A stretch of DNA of 64,000 nt from an uncultured Aquimarina sp. (GCF_947495315.1 NZ_CANLYD010000006.1:1-64000); one strand, 5' to 3'. Counted from the stretch's first letter, positions 8,825-18,242 are shown. Translations and numbers: made by a program. The notes: generated by a model from the letters alone, not told the origin.

Positions 8825-9562
8825 TTAATAATAATCAGTTAATTTCTTTTTATGCATTCCCCAAGCGACTACCTGTACTCCTTTTGAATAGCTAATTTGA
8901 TTTGGTGTTCCTTTGAGCAAATTCTTAAATCGCGGATAATTAACCGTCAGCTCTTCAATCTTGATTTCTTGTAAAGGCCATTCTGGATGATGAATCTCAT
9001 ATTCATTCATGATATCTTTAGAATCCTGAAAAAGGGCATATCGTTCTGTTAACCAAATATCCAGATTGGGCTTAGTTTTTTGTTCTTCTCCTATTTTAAA
9101 TTGAATTTTAAAGAGGTCTCTAAAAGTATCATTAGATGAAGTATAAGAATCTGATCTTCTTTTCATTTTAGAATATCGATATGGTAGTTCAGAAATTTTT
9201 CTGGCGATCATGCAAGAAATCTTTTTACCTCCTTCGATACTCAAGAAATAAACCCCAGTCTTTTTTCCTGATTTAATGTATGTTCGAATGTTAATTTCGT
9301 TAAAATTAGAAATAGGAGGAAAGTATGGAAGATATTTTGGTCTAATTTTTTCCATTGAAAAAGCTACTAAGGAAATCCAGGCACTTCCCTCAAACAAATC
9401 TATTTCCAATTCTTTAGGAACAAATTTCTTAAGCTCATCATAATAATCAACTTTCCAATGTAAGAAAATTGCGCTATTCCATTCTTGGTAATATTTCCAA
9501 GGTTCATTAGGCACATCCCAAGGTCGGTGCTGAGTATTTTTTAATATTTCCCGGATGCTCAT
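8825..9562 (-). CDS. DUF2071 (YqjF-like) protein
   Basis: A 245-residue soluble protein of the DUF2071 family. It shows the family's opening (HRPWDVPNEPW, then a WNSAIFLHWKV segment), the LFEGSAWISLVAF strand pair, NFNEINIRTYI followed by GKKTGVYFLSIEG, and an arginine-containing helical segment (ARKISELPYRYSKMKRR). The fold is related to acetoacetate decarboxylase-like beta cones, but the catalytic lysine environment is not conserved in this family and no reaction is known. It is divergent from the NYN-domain gene, 54 bp away, so the two promoters share a short region. Confidence 0.85.
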   Translation of the reverse strand: MSIREILKNTQHRPWDVPNEPWKYYQEWNSAIFLHWKVDYYDELKKFVPKELEIDLFEGSAWISLVAFSMEKIRPKYLPYFPPISNFNEINIRTYIKSGKKTGVYFLSIEGGKKISCMIARKISELPYRYSKMKRRSDSYTSSNDTFRDLFKIQFKIGEEQKTKPNLDIWLTERYALFQDSKDIMNEYEIHHPEWPLQEIKIEELTVNYPRFKNLLKGTPNQISYSKGVQVVAWGMHKKKLTDYY

Positions 9563-9616
9563 TAGATTAGTATTGAATACTTTTTTTAGATATCGTATTT
9601 ACGTACCTTTAAAAAC

Positions 9617-10345
9617 ATGATTAAAGATACAAAATTAGCTGTCCTCATTGATGGTGATAATATACCAGCAAAATATCTGAAAGAGATGATGGAAGAGATT
9701 ACTAAATACGGTACACCAACAATTAAGCGAATTTATGGAGATTGGACAAAACCATATCTGGCAAAATGGAAGAATATTTTATTAGAAAATGCAATAAATC
9801 CTATCCAACAATATAGCTATACAACTGGTAAAAATGCTACGGATTCTGCTATGATCATTGATGCAATGGATATATTGTACTCAGAGAAAGTCAATGGATT
9901 CTGTTTGGTTTCGTCTGATAGCGATTTTACTAAATTAGCAATGAGATTAAGAGAAGCGGGTGTTGTCGTATATGGACTTGGAGAAAAGAAAACACCGGAT
10001 CCATTTATTGTAGCTTGTGATAAGTTTATTTATCTAGAAATTCTGAAGCAAGATACAGAGAAAAAGGATGGTAAAGAAAAGTCAGAAAAAACTAATTTAG
10101 ATAAAATTACTCCTAAAGTAATGAGGTTACTAAGAAATTCTGTTTCTGATGCCGCTGATGAAGATGGATGGGCTTTTATGGGAGATGTAGGTTCTCTTAT
10201 TCTTAAAAAACAACCTAATTTTGATTCCAGAAATTTTGGATTCGAAAAGTTAACGCCTTTGTTTAAGTCACTAAAGCAATTCGAGATAGAGCAAAGAGAT
10301 CAGAGTAATCGAAAGTTTAAATTGGTTTATGTTCGCAATAAGTAG
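9617..10345 (+). CDS. NYN-domain (PIN-like) RNase with C-terminal OST-HTH/LOTUS-like domain
   Basis: A 242-residue protein. Residues 6-145 form a NYN/DUF88 domain with the acidic residues expected of PIN-like metal-dependent ribonucleases: IDGDN (D12, D14), TDSAMIIDAMD and SSDSDF. After a lysine-rich linker, residues ~165-240 resemble the OST-HTH/LOTUS winged helix (SDAADEDGWAFMGDVGSLILKKQPNFDSRNFGF). Bacterial NYN-LOTUS proteins are thought to bind structured RNA or DNA and cleave RNA, but few have been characterised. A promoter-like TACCTTTA lies about 8 bp before the ATG, so the transcript may be nearly leaderless. The FAD enzyme gene follows 52 bp later and has its own promoter candidate. 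Confidence 0.88.
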   Translation: MIKDTKLAVLIDGDNIPAKYLKEMMEEITKYGTPTIKRIYGDWTKPYLAKWKNILLENAINPIQQYSYTTGKNATDSAMIIDAMDILYSEKVNGFCLVSSDSDFTKLAMRLREAGVVVYGLGEKKTPDPFIVACDKFIYLEILKQDTEKKDGKEKSEKTNLDKITPKVMRLLRNSVSDAADEDGWAFMGDVGSLILKKQPNFDSRNFGFEKLTPLFKSLKQFEIEQRDQSNRKFKLVYVRNK

Positions 10346-10346
10346 A

Positions 10347-10374
10347 TTTGTTTTTTTATAACATTGTATCTTCG
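10347..10374 (+). promoter_or_regulatory. candidate promoter of the COG2509 flavoprotein gene
   Basis: TTTG (10347-10350) and TATCTTCG (10367-10374, one mismatch to TAnnTTTG) are 16 bp apart, and a TTG start lies 24 bp after the -7 element. The match is reasonable but not perfect. Confidence 0.45.
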
Positions 10375-10397
10375 CGAAAAATTAGAATTGATATCCC

Positions 10398-11954
10398 TTG
10401 CAATACGAATTTAGCATACAAGTAGCACCAGAAATTGCGGCAGATCCCGATCAGTTAAAAACCCAAGTGTCCAGAAAAAATGGTATTCCTTTAAATGAAA
10501 TCAGATATATACAAATTTTAAAACGCTCGATTGATGCTCGTCAAAAAGCTGTTAAAATAAATCTGAAAATAAAGGTATATGTGCATGAAGATTTTGTAGA
10601 ACAACCTATTCAGTTACCTGAATATCCGGATGTATCAAAAGCAATCGAGATTGTCATTATTGGAGCTGGTCCTGCTGGATTATTTGCAGCTTTACGTTGT
10701 GTAGAATTAGGCTATAAACCAATAGTATTAGAAAGAGGTAAGGATGTTCGTAACAGAAGGAGGGATCTTAAAGCAATAAATAGAGATCATATTGTAAATG
10801 AAGATTCTAATTATTGTTTTGGAGAGGGAGGAGCAGGTACCTATAGTGATGGTAAATTATATACACGTTCTAAGAAAAGGGGAGATGTAAACCGTATTCT
10901 TCAATTATTAGTTGGTTTTGGGGCGACCGATCAGATTTTAATTGAAGCACATCCTCATATAGGCACGAATAAATTACCCGCAATTATAGCAGCTATCAGA
11001 GAAAAAATAAAAGCACATGGCGGAGAAATACATTTTGAAACACGTGTAACTGATTTTAATATCAAGAACTCTGAAATTACTGGGGTAACATTGCAAAATG
11101 GCGATACAATCGATACCAATAAAGTAATTCTGGCTACAGGACATTCGGCTAGGGATATTTTTGAGTTATTACATAAGAAAAATATAGAAATAGAGGCAAA
11201 ACCATTTGCATTAGGAGTTAGAGTAGAACACTCTCAGCAATTAATAGATCAAATACAGTATAAATGTGAAGTTCGTGGACCGTATCTTCCTCCATCTCCT
11301 TATAGTATAGTAAAACAGGTAAGGGGTAGAGGCATGTATTCTTTCTGTATGTGTCCCGGCGGAGTTATTGCTCCTTGTGCAACGAGTCCGGGAGAAGTAG
11401 TTACTAATGGTTGGTCACCATCAAAAAGAGATCAACCTACATCTAATAGCGGGATTGTAGTAGAATTACGTTTAGAAGATTTTAAAGAATTTTCTGAATA
11501 TGGACCTTTAGCTGGAATGTATTTTCAGAAAAAAATAGAACAGCAAGCCTGGCGTTTAGCTGGAGAAACTCAACGAGTTCCTGCGCAACGATTAGTGGAT
11601 CTAACACAAGGGAAAACATCTTTGGATTTGCCTGAAACTTCATATAAACCCGGTTTAACTTCTGTAGATATGAATGATGTTTTTCCAAAGTTTATTCATA
11701 GTACGCTTCAGGAAGGTTTTAAAGCTTTTGATAAAAGTATGCGTGGTTACCTAACAAATGAAGCTGTTGTACACGCTCCAGAATCAAGAACTTCATCTCC
11801 GGTAAGAATACCTAGAGATCGATACACACTAGAACACACACAAATAAAAGGACTATATCCTTGTGGTGAGGGTGCTGGTTATGCAGGAGGAATTATTTCT
11901 GCGGCAATTGATGGAGAAAAATGTACAGAAGCTTGCGTAGCTACTATAACTTAG
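10398..11954 (+). CDS. NAD(P)/FAD-dependent dehydrogenase, COG2509 type
   Basis: A 518-residue flavoprotein. After a ~85-residue N-terminal alpha/beta domain (DPDQLKTQVSRKNGIP, typical of this family) comes the dinucleotide-binding VIIGAGPAGLFAAL fingerprint, then NEDSNYCFGEGGAGTYSDGKL, which is highly characteristic of COG2509, an ATGHSARDIF segment, and the C-terminal FAD contact CGEGAGYAGGIISAAIDG. The natural substrate is unknown; the family is related to HI0933/FixC-like dehydrogenases. The start is TTG at 10398: the upstream codons reach a stop within three positions and no in-frame ATG occurs before the N-terminal domain. Its TAG stop overlaps the stop of the convergent histidine kinase gene (TTAG, 11951-11954). 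Confidence 0.9.
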   Translation: MQYEFSIQVAPEIAADPDQLKTQVSRKNGIPLNEIRYIQILKRSIDARQKAVKINLKIKVYVHEDFVEQPIQLPEYPDVSKAIEIVIIGAGPAGLFAALRCVELGYKPIVLERGKDVRNRRRDLKAINRDHIVNEDSNYCFGEGGAGTYSDGKLYTRSKKRGDVNRILQLLVGFGATDQILIEAHPHIGTNKLPAIIAAIREKIKAHGGEIHFETRVTDFNIKNSEITGVTLQNGDTIDTNKVILATGHSARDIFELLHKKNIEIEAKPFALGVRVEHSQQLIDQIQYKCEVRGPYLPPSPYSIVKQVRGRGMYSFCMCPGGVIAPCATSPGEVVTNGWSPSKRDQPTSNSGIVVELRLEDFKEFSEYGPLAGMYFQKKIEQQAWRLAGETQRVPAQRLVDLTQGKTSLDLPETSYKPGLTSVDMNDVFPKFIHSTLQEGFKAFDKSMRGYLTNEAVVHAPESRTSSPVRIPRDRYTLEHTQIKGLYPCGEGAGYAGGIISAAIDGEKCTEACVATIT

Positions 11955-13168
11955 ATTTTTGTTTGCTTTTTAATAGAAAAATCAAATGTGGTTTGTACTC
12001 CAAGGTTGGATTTTACCTTGATACACCCTCCAAGTGTTTCTACTAATTTTTTTACTGTAGAAAGTCCTATTCCATTTCCTTTATTACCACTTCTATCGAT
12101 TCCATTAGCTGTCGTAAATAATTCGAAAATAGAACCTATTTGATCATCAGGGATACCCATTCCGTTGTCAGTGATTTTAAAATAATAGAAGACATTGTCC
12201 TCTGTATATTCTATATCTATTATAATATGTTCTTTATCATTATACTTGATACTATTACCTATCAGATTGAAAAATATTTGCTTTAGTGCTGATTTATTGC
12301 AGTTTAATGTTGGGTTTGATTCCGGAAAGTTGATAGTGCAATCTGGTTTTATACTCAGTAGCTCCGCAATTTCTCTAAGAAGGTGATTAAGTTTAAATGA
12401 TTCAGGTTTGTTTTGAACTAAGCTATCACTTTCATAATGATCTAGGACATCATTGATATAATCACTCATCGAAAAAGAGGATTGTTTTATATATTCGAAA
12501 TACTGCGAAGTCTCCTTATCTAGATTATTAGCCAATTTCAGTTTCAATAAATCCGAAGTAGTAATCACATTAGCTAGTGGCATTTTTAAATCGTGAGATA
12601 TCACTCTGGCAAATTCTTTTAGAGATTCGTTTCGTTTTCTCAGCTTATCTTCTACTTTCTTTAAGTCATTATTTTTTTTATTGAGTTCAAATAAAATGAC
12701 AACTTGATGAGCAAGTGATTTTAATGCTTCTAGTTGTTTATCACTAAGTTCTTTGGGTTGACTATCAATTACACATAAAGTTCCTAACGCAAAACCATTT
12801 TTATCAATAAGTGCGATACTGGCATAAAAGATTACTGTACCATTTAATGTAAGCGGGTTATCGTGAAAACGCTCATCTGTTCGTGCGTCCTTGATTATCA
12901 ATGGAGTATCTGGTTCTAGAATTGCGTGTGCACAGAAAGATTGTTTCCTTGGTATTTCATTAGTAGAAAAGCCATGTGCAGACTTAAACCATTCTCTGTC
13001 ACTATCGACTAATGATATTAAAGCAATTTCTGTATCACATAAATATGCAGCCAGCGCTGTAATCTCATCAAACTTATTTTCGGATTCAGTGTCAAGAATA
13101 TTCAACGATTTTAAAGCTTCAATTCTAAAATCTTCGTTTACGGGGAGTGCTGGTACGATCATCTTCAT
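11951..13168 (-). CDS. GAF-domain sensor histidine kinase
   Basis: A 405-residue cytoplasmic kinase with no membrane segments. Residues ~15-165 form a GAF domain of the type with CDTEIALISLVDSDREWFKS, SFCAHAI and GTLCVID. A short coiled coil follows (NKKNNDLKKVEDKLRKRNESL), then a HisKA dimerisation helix with phospho-accepting His in ISHDLKMPLANV, and a HATPase domain with the N, G1 and G2 boxes (FFNLIGNSIKYND, DNGMGIP, GNGIGLSTVKK). No response regulator lies adjacent. The first in-frame codon is a TTG at 13192, but the ATG at 13168 is preferred; another ATG lies two codons on. A hairpin sits directly against this ATG. The stop overlaps the convergent flavoprotein stop. Confidence 0.9.
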   Translation of the reverse strand: MKMIVPALPVNEDFRIEALKSLNILDTESENKFDEITALAAYLCDTEIALISLVDSDREWFKSAHGFSTNEIPRKQSFCAHAILEPDTPLIIKDARTDERFHDNPLTLNGTVIFYASIALIDKNGFALGTLCVIDSQPKELSDKQLEALKSLAHQVVILFELNKKNNDLKKVEDKLRKRNESLKEFARVISHDLKMPLANVITTSDLLKLKLANNLDKETSQYFEYIKQSSFSMSDYINDVLDHYESDSLVQNKPESFKLNHLLREIAELLSIKPDCTINFPESNPTLNCNKSALKQIFFNLIGNSIKYNDKEHIIIDIEYTEDNVFYYFKITDNGMGIPDDQIGSIFELFTTANGIDRSGNKGNGIGLSTVKKLVETLGGCIKVKSNLGVQTTFDFSIKKQTKI

Positions 13169-13169
13169 C

Positions 13170-13197
13170 AAGAATTGTCTTGTTTGAAACAATTCTT
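13170..13197 (-). promoter_or_regulatory. hairpin abutting the histidine kinase start codon
   Basis: On the minus strand AAGAATTG and CAATTCTT form a perfect 8-bp stem around a 12-nt loop, ending one base before the ATG at 13168. It would occupy the ribosome-docking region of the mRNA. It could reduce translation or act as a thermosensitive element; this is inference from position only. Confidence 0.45.
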
Positions 13198-13268
13198 AAT
13201 AAAATTAACAAAAAAAAATCAGAAATTAAGAATTCCCTACTCAGATTATTCCAAAAACGCCTAAATAT

Positions 13269-15071
13269 CTAATATTCATCCATGTTTTCGTTTAAACTTT
13301 TTATAAAAGCTATAATGTCATCAATCTCATGCTTTGTTAAATTTAGAGGATCCGAAGGTAAGGTTTGATATGGCTGATTTATTCCTATACCAGCTCCGCC
13401 ACCACGATTATAAAAATCCATTACTTCTTCTAATGTGGTATATACACCGTTATGCATGTATGGACCTGTTATCTCGGCGTTTCGTACTGTTGGTGTTTTG
13501 AAAAAGTGTTTTCGTTCAGGTGTCTTATACACCATATATCTTCCTAAGTCTTCACTTATAATCGCATTAATGGTATCATTAGTTGATGGAACACCAATTA
13601 GTTCTATTTCAGATTCTTTATAATCTGGAGGAACAGTGCCATTAAATAGTGGAGCAAAATGACAAGTAGCGCATTTGGCCTTACCATTAAAGAGATTAAA
13701 TCCATTAATTTCACTCTGAGAAAGTGTATTTTCCAGGTTGTTGATATTTCTATCAAATTTAGAATTGAAAGGTGTTAGACTTCTGATATAGCTTGCAATG
13801 GCATTTCTGATATCATTATTGTTTATTTTTCGATTTAGGTACACCTTTGAAAAGTCTTTAATATATGTAGTATCTTCTGAAACAGCATTTTCTAAAGTTT
13901 CTAAGTCTGTATGAAATTCATTTTGATTCTCAACTACGTTTATGATTTGACCTTCTAGTCCACCAGCTCTTTTATCATAAAAAAAAGCTTGTTGTAATGC
14001 AGCGTACATAAGTGTTGGGCTGTTACGAGTAACTCCCTTAGAAATCTTGAGCCCATCTGTAAATGCTTTTTCTGGTTGATGACAAGTCGCACAGCTTATC
14101 TTTTTATTAGATGAAAGATTGGTGTCATAGAACAATCTTTTTCCAAGCATTACTTTTTCTGAACTTAGTTCTTTTTGACTTTGATCAGCAAAATAATTTA
14201 CATTAAATGTGTCTGATGAGAAAAGAGAAGTGGCATCATTTTTTATCGCCAATTCGAAAGGAAATTTTACCTCCCAGTCCGTTACTGTCTGATTCCACAG
14301 GTTTAACTGTTTGTGTGTATGGTTTTTGATGAAATGATACCTGTCAAATTTATTAAAATTTCCTTCTAAATTATCCAAAGTAGTTTCGATTTCAGTCTGC
14401 CATGTATTGAATAGGTTTTTATCACTAAATTCATCCTTAAAGATTGATAAATATGTATACAAGCTTTGGTAAACTATTCGAGAATCTCCTAATGAGTTTT
14501 CTAATATGGGAGAGTCAAAACCGGTAATTCCTGTAAGTGCTACTCTTACTATTGCTTTTCTAAGTAGCCATAGAAAATGATATGGTTTTAAATGATCAAA
14601 GCTTGTATTTTTTTTAATAAGCTTTAATCGACCAATGATTAAATTAACATGTTTTACAATTGTGGTTGTATCTATTTTATCCACAAAAATCTCTTCTTCA
14701 AGAACTTGAAAGCCGCTTGGAGATTTAATTTTGATATCAGTAAAATCTTCTTCTTCGACTTTTAGTATGTTTGGTTGATTAAGAAATCCATAATTTTCTA
14801 CATCCAAACTTGATAGTATAGGTTCTAGCTTTTTGAAATATTTTTTAGCTTCCTTAAAATTGTTTTCGGCATTAGATGGATTTTGATTAATACTATCGAG
14901 ATATGCAATCGTAGCTAAAATATCTTTATCAAATTGTTGTTGCATAATCGTAGTAACTGGTAGCTTTTCTATCTTTTTTTCTTTAGCGCAAGAAAATACG
15001 ATAAGTAAGGTAAAGAGGCTTATCATACGATAAGCCCCTTTATTAATTTTATAGTTTAAAAATAACTGCAT
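13269..15071 (-). CDS. dihaem cytochrome-c peroxidase/MauG-like lipoprotein with helical N-terminal domain
   Basis: A 600-residue protein. A lipoprotein signal ends at Cys28 (LIVFSC); the longer start at 15071 is preferred over an internal Met at 15026 because it supplies the basic n-region. Residues ~45-265 form a helical domain resembling imelysin-like domains fused to such enzymes in flavobacteria. The rest is a bacterial dihaem peroxidase with two c-type haem sites, CATCH at 327-331 and CATCH at 467-471, and MauG-type segments such as SPTLMYAALQQAFFYD and GPYMHNGVYTTLEEVMDFYN. The family reduces H2O2 or oxidises protein partners in the periplasm. It lies 23 bp behind the PhoX-like lipoprotein gene start side on the same strand, in one operon. 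Confidence 0.9.
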   Translation of the reverse strand: MQLFLNYKINKGAYRMISLFTLLIVFSCAKEKKIEKLPVTTIMQQQFDKDILATIAYLDSINQNPSNAENNFKEAKKYFKKLEPILSSLDVENYGFLNQPNILKVEEEDFTDIKIKSPSGFQVLEEEIFVDKIDTTTIVKHVNLIIGRLKLIKKNTSFDHLKPYHFLWLLRKAIVRVALTGITGFDSPILENSLGDSRIVYQSLYTYLSIFKDEFSDKNLFNTWQTEIETTLDNLEGNFNKFDRYHFIKNHTHKQLNLWNQTVTDWEVKFPFELAIKNDATSLFSSDTFNVNYFADQSQKELSSEKVMLGKRLFYDTNLSSNKKISCATCHQPEKAFTDGLKISKGVTRNSPTLMYAALQQAFFYDKRAGGLEGQIINVVENQNEFHTDLETLENAVSEDTTYIKDFSKVYLNRKINNNDIRNAIASYIRSLTPFNSKFDRNINNLENTLSQSEINGFNLFNGKAKCATCHFAPLFNGTVPPDYKESEIELIGVPSTNDTINAIISEDLGRYMVYKTPERKHFFKTPTVRNAEITGPYMHNGVYTTLEEVMDFYNRGGGAGIGINQPYQTLPSDPLNLTKHEIDDIIAFIKSLNENMDEY

Positions 15072-15094
15072 TTTATTATAATGTGATATAAGTA

Positions 15095-16555
15095 TTATCT
15101 TCCTAACCCTTTAACTATATACATCATACTGCCTTCTTTTCTGCTATCTGCAACATTTGGATTGGCATTAGGATCAGTGAAAGGGGTTCCATCAGCTCGT
15201 TCCCATCCGTGATTCTGAGTCATTAAGATAAATGTCTCATCCACACCAATAATATCCGAGATATCAATCATTCCTGTAATCTCCCAAGTTCTATCTGCAG
15301 GACCATATCCTTGAGCGGCAGCGTTAATTTGATCACATTCTAAAACAGCTTTTAGAGCTCCTGAATTAAGATTATATTGGTATAATCTGGCGTAATGAGC
15401 AGCGGCTGGTTTAAAGTCCTGAATTCCGTTTGGATCTTCCTGGATATAGGCATAATTTTCTGTTATTAAAATATTATCTGGACTGTGAAAAGCTTCAGCT
15501 TTACCGCCTTCTTTGTCACCATCTAATACACAAGTAATTTTACCAGCTCCGGTGGGATCATTTTCGTTCAATACTACCTTATAAACTCTTCCAGAGCGAG
15601 TTCCTTTTCCGATAAGGTCTGGTTTATCTCTACCTGTCACTGCTAAATATACTTCTCTATTGTTAGCAGCAGAGCCTCTTCTCCAGTCGATATCCTCTAA
15701 TCTAGAGAATCCCATTACACCTTTTGATTTAGCTTCAGTATCTAATAGATCAATGTCTTTTTCGGTAAGTTCTACGAACTCCATATCATATGCTGTACCT
15801 TCTTCCATATCCATTTCATATGTAATTCCGGGAGAAGTAACTTTTAGTCCATACAGTTTTCCTCCTTCAAGATCTCCTCGGTTTCCAACATACATACCCA
15901 ATTGACCCGAAGGAATTTCGTTATTACTGTTGTCATCGCCTATAAATACCACTGTTTTATCTGGATATGCATCTTTTCCGATTGCTACTGCATTTTCTGT
16001 AGACCATTGTCCCATTGCAGTTAACATTCTTGGAGTAGAAGCAACAGAAGGATCTCTATAGGGATCGGTAGCGAAAACTCCTTTAGAATTTCCTCCCCAT
16101 TCTCCTCCTGATAAATACATAGGACCAAAACCGTGTTCCTCTGGAGTGATCATAGAACCAGAGCATTGTGCTGTTTCTGCGGTAGCTACCGCATTAAGAA
16201 TATGTTCTCCTTTTATAGGTTTAAAAGTTTCATCTAATGTAATTCTTGCTACAGCATAATCTGCTTCTATATTATTTATTAGCGTGTATGTTCCATCTGC
16301 ATTACGAAGTAAACCTGCACCATCAGCCATAGAACCGTAAGTGAAATTAGGAATGTAAGTATCTTCGGATGAAAGTAAATTGTAGATTTCAATATCTGTA
16401 AAACCAGACATTTTTTTCAAAAGAACAGGTGAGGTTGATCTGCTTTCTAATTCAATTAGATCTCCTATAGGTGGTGTTGAAGTATCATCATCATCGTTAC
16501 AAGAAATGAATAGCAAACCGCAACATAGCGCAAGAAGTCTGAAGTAATTTTTCAT
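15095..16555 (-). CDS. PhoX-family (DUF839) lipoprotein, probably surface-exposed
   Basis: A 486-residue protein. MKNYFRLLALCCGLLFISC is a lipoprotein signal and the acidic run DDDD right after Cys-Asn resembles the flavobacterial surface-export signal of lipoproteins. The body is a beta-propeller of the PhoX/DUF839 type, with CSGSMITPEEHGFGP, GFSRLEDIDWRRGS and AFHSPDNILI, the places where PhoX binds calcium and the Fe-Ca cluster. It may be a calcium-dependent phosphatase, but some PhoX cluster residues (the Cys and Glu ligands) cannot be confirmed by eye. The start at 16555 is preferred to one eight codons upstream because it gives a normal signal peptide. It is first in an operon with the dihaem peroxidase, suggesting they act together outside the inner membrane. 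Confidence 0.82.
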   Translation of the reverse strand: MKNYFRLLALCCGLLFISCNDDDDTSTPPIGDLIELESRSTSPVLLKKMSGFTDIEIYNLLSSEDTYIPNFTYGSMADGAGLLRNADGTYTLINNIEADYAVARITLDETFKPIKGEHILNAVATAETAQCSGSMITPEEHGFGPMYLSGGEWGGNSKGVFATDPYRDPSVASTPRMLTAMGQWSTENAVAIGKDAYPDKTVVFIGDDNSNNEIPSGQLGMYVGNRGDLEGGKLYGLKVTSPGITYEMDMEEGTAYDMEFVELTEKDIDLLDTEAKSKGVMGFSRLEDIDWRRGSAANNREVYLAVTGRDKPDLIGKGTRSGRVYKVVLNENDPTGAGKITCVLDGDKEGGKAEAFHSPDNILITENYAYIQEDPNGIQDFKPAAAHYARLYQYNLNSGALKAVLECDQINAAAQGYGPADRTWEITGMIDISDIIGVDETFILMTQNHGWERADGTPFTDPNANPNVADSRKEGSMMYIVKGLGR

Positions 16556-16696
16556 GATTGTGTAAATTTTTGTTTTCACAAATTTACTACGACCGTAAGC
16601 TCAATGACTTTATGGAAATGTTTTATGTTTATTAAAGAAACGTCAACCTAATGTTTAGAATGTAAACAGCATGTTACTCTTTAGAATTGTTCTAAG

Positions 16697-17470
16697 CTAA
16701 AATTTTTCAAAAACACCCAATCCAAATAGCGCATAATCATATTTTACAGGATCTAACGGGTCTAATAACCTTAAATTAACATCAAGTTGATGTAATGCTT
16801 TGGCATCATTTTGTTTTCTGCTTAACAGATTTAATTTTCTAGCAACATTACCAGAATGCACATCTAAGGGACAAGATAATTGTGAAGGAGATAAGCTATT
16901 CCAGATTCCTAAGTCCACACCAGCACTGGCATCCCGTATCATCCATCTAAAAAACATATTAATTCGCTTAGCAGCGGAGTTTTTGTGTGGATCACTTACA
17001 TGTTTTTCGGTTCTGGCTTGATGTGGTAAGCTAAAAAACTCTTTTTTAAAGTAGTGAATTGCGGTTTGTAGATATTCGTCGCTTGCATATTGATTAAAAA
17101 ATCCTTCCATATCTCCGAATTTTATATAAAGATTTTGTAAACCTTTGATAAAATATGTTAGATCAATATGATTAAAGGTCCTATGAACAAAACCTTCTAA
17201 ATTATCGAGATTACTTTCCGAATGATTCATTATAAAATCATAGGGAGAGTTACCCATTAGAAACATCAGTTTATGCGCATTAGTAAGAATGCTTTTACGA
17301 TTTCCCCAGGAAATTGTTGCCGTTAGGAAGCCTGCTATTTCTTTATCTTCTTTTTGTGTAAAAAGATGTGGAATTTGAACGGGGTCTGTTTCTATGAATT
17401 TTGGTTGTTCATAAAAAGCAGCTTTTTCATCAAGAAATTCTTTGAGTTCGGATTTGCTTAGTTTCTTCAC
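16697..17470 (-). CDS. TIGR02757 family protein (DUF2400)
   Basis: A 257-residue soluble protein matching the TIGR02757/DUF2400 family: DPVQIPHLFTQKEDKEIAGFLTA, ISWGNRKSIL, PYDFI, FNHIDLTYFI, INMFFRWMIR, GVDLGIW and LDVHSGNVARKL are the conserved blocks in order. The fold resembles helix-hairpin DNA glycosylases but no activity has been shown. The start is GTG at 17470, in good agreement with family length. The LolD-type ATPase gene lies just upstream on the same strand (50 bp), so the two could be co-transcribed, though their functions look unrelated. Confidence 0.9.
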   Translation of the reverse strand: MKKLSKSELKEFLDEKAAFYEQPKFIETDPVQIPHLFTQKEDKEIAGFLTATISWGNRKSILTNAHKLMFLMGNSPYDFIMNHSESNLDNLEGFVHRTFNHIDLTYFIKGLQNLYIKFGDMEGFFNQYASDEYLQTAIHYFKKEFFSLPHQARTEKHVSDPHKNSAAKRINMFFRWMIRDASAGVDLGIWNSLSPSQLSCPLDVHSGNVARKLNLLSRKQNDAKALHQLDVNLRLLDPLDPVKYDYALFGLGVFEKF

Positions 17471-17520
17471 GAAGTTTTATTCAGTGTTGAAAATTTCAAA
17501 AATTAAAAAGAGGATGTCCA

Positions 17521-18189
17521 TTATGTTTTATCGACAATTTTACCATCTACCATAACTAATTTTCGATCTGCCATATTCGCCAATTCTTCATTATGGGTGA
17601 CAATAACAAAAGTTTGACCATATTCGTCCCTAAGTTTAAAGAATAATTGATGAAGATTCTCTGCTGATTCACTGTCCAGGTTTCCCGAAGGTTCATCTGC
17701 AAAAATTACTTTTGGATTGTTAATTAATGAGCGTGCTACAGCAACTCTTTGTTGTTCACCTCCAGAAAGTTCTGCCGGCTTATGATCATATCGATGTCCC
17801 AAACCTAAAAAGTCAAGTAATTCTTTTGCTCTTTTTTCTGCTTCAGCTTTTGGGACCTTTTTGATAAATGCCGGAATACATACGTTTTCTAACGCTGTAA
17901 ATTCTGGTAGCAACTGGTGAAACTGAAAAATAAATCCTAATTGCTCATTTCGGAATTTAGACAATTGTTTTTCAGACAAGAAATTGATAATGTTATTATT
18001 GATCGATAAATCACTCCCTTTTAGCTCTGACGCCCTATCTAATGTTCCCAGAATCTGTAACAAAGTGGTTTTTCCTGCGCCAGAAGCTCCCACGATAGAA
18101 ACAATTTCACCTTCTTTAATATGTAGATCAACACCTTTTAATACGTGTAAGTCTCCGTAATTTTTGTGAATATTTTTAGCTTTAATCAT
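17521..18189 (-). CDS. lolD: ABC transporter ATP-binding protein, LolD/MacB type
   Basis: A 222-residue ATPase with Walker [10 protein letters not shown] (34-42), Q-loop [16 protein letters not shown], signature [15 protein letters not shown], Walker B VIFADEP, D-loop SGNLD and H-loop VTHN. The length, the [10 protein letters not shown] segment and LSGGE place it in the LolD/FtsE/MacB clade that works with FtsX-like permeases, in Gram-negatives typically to extract lipoproteins from the inner membrane. No permease gene is adjacent, which is common in flavobacteria, so the lolD name rests on family resemblance. It starts with ATG; the DUF5916 gene lies 53 bp upstream on the same strand. Confidence 0.85.
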   Translation of the reverse strand: MIKAKNIHKNYGDLHVLKGVDLHIKEGEIVSIVGASGAGKTTLLQILGTLDRASELKGSDLSINNNIINFLSEKQLSKFRNEQLGFIFQFHQLLPEFTALENVCIPAFIKKVPKAEAEKRAKELLDFLGLGHRYDHKPAELSGGEQQRVAVARSLINNPKVIFADEPSGNLDSESAENLHQLFFKLRDEYGQTFVIVTHNEELANMADRKLVMVDGKIVDKT

Positions 18190-18242
18190 CTATATGTTTC
18201 TTGAATCAGTGAAAATAACTAATATCCTAAAATTCGGCAAGA

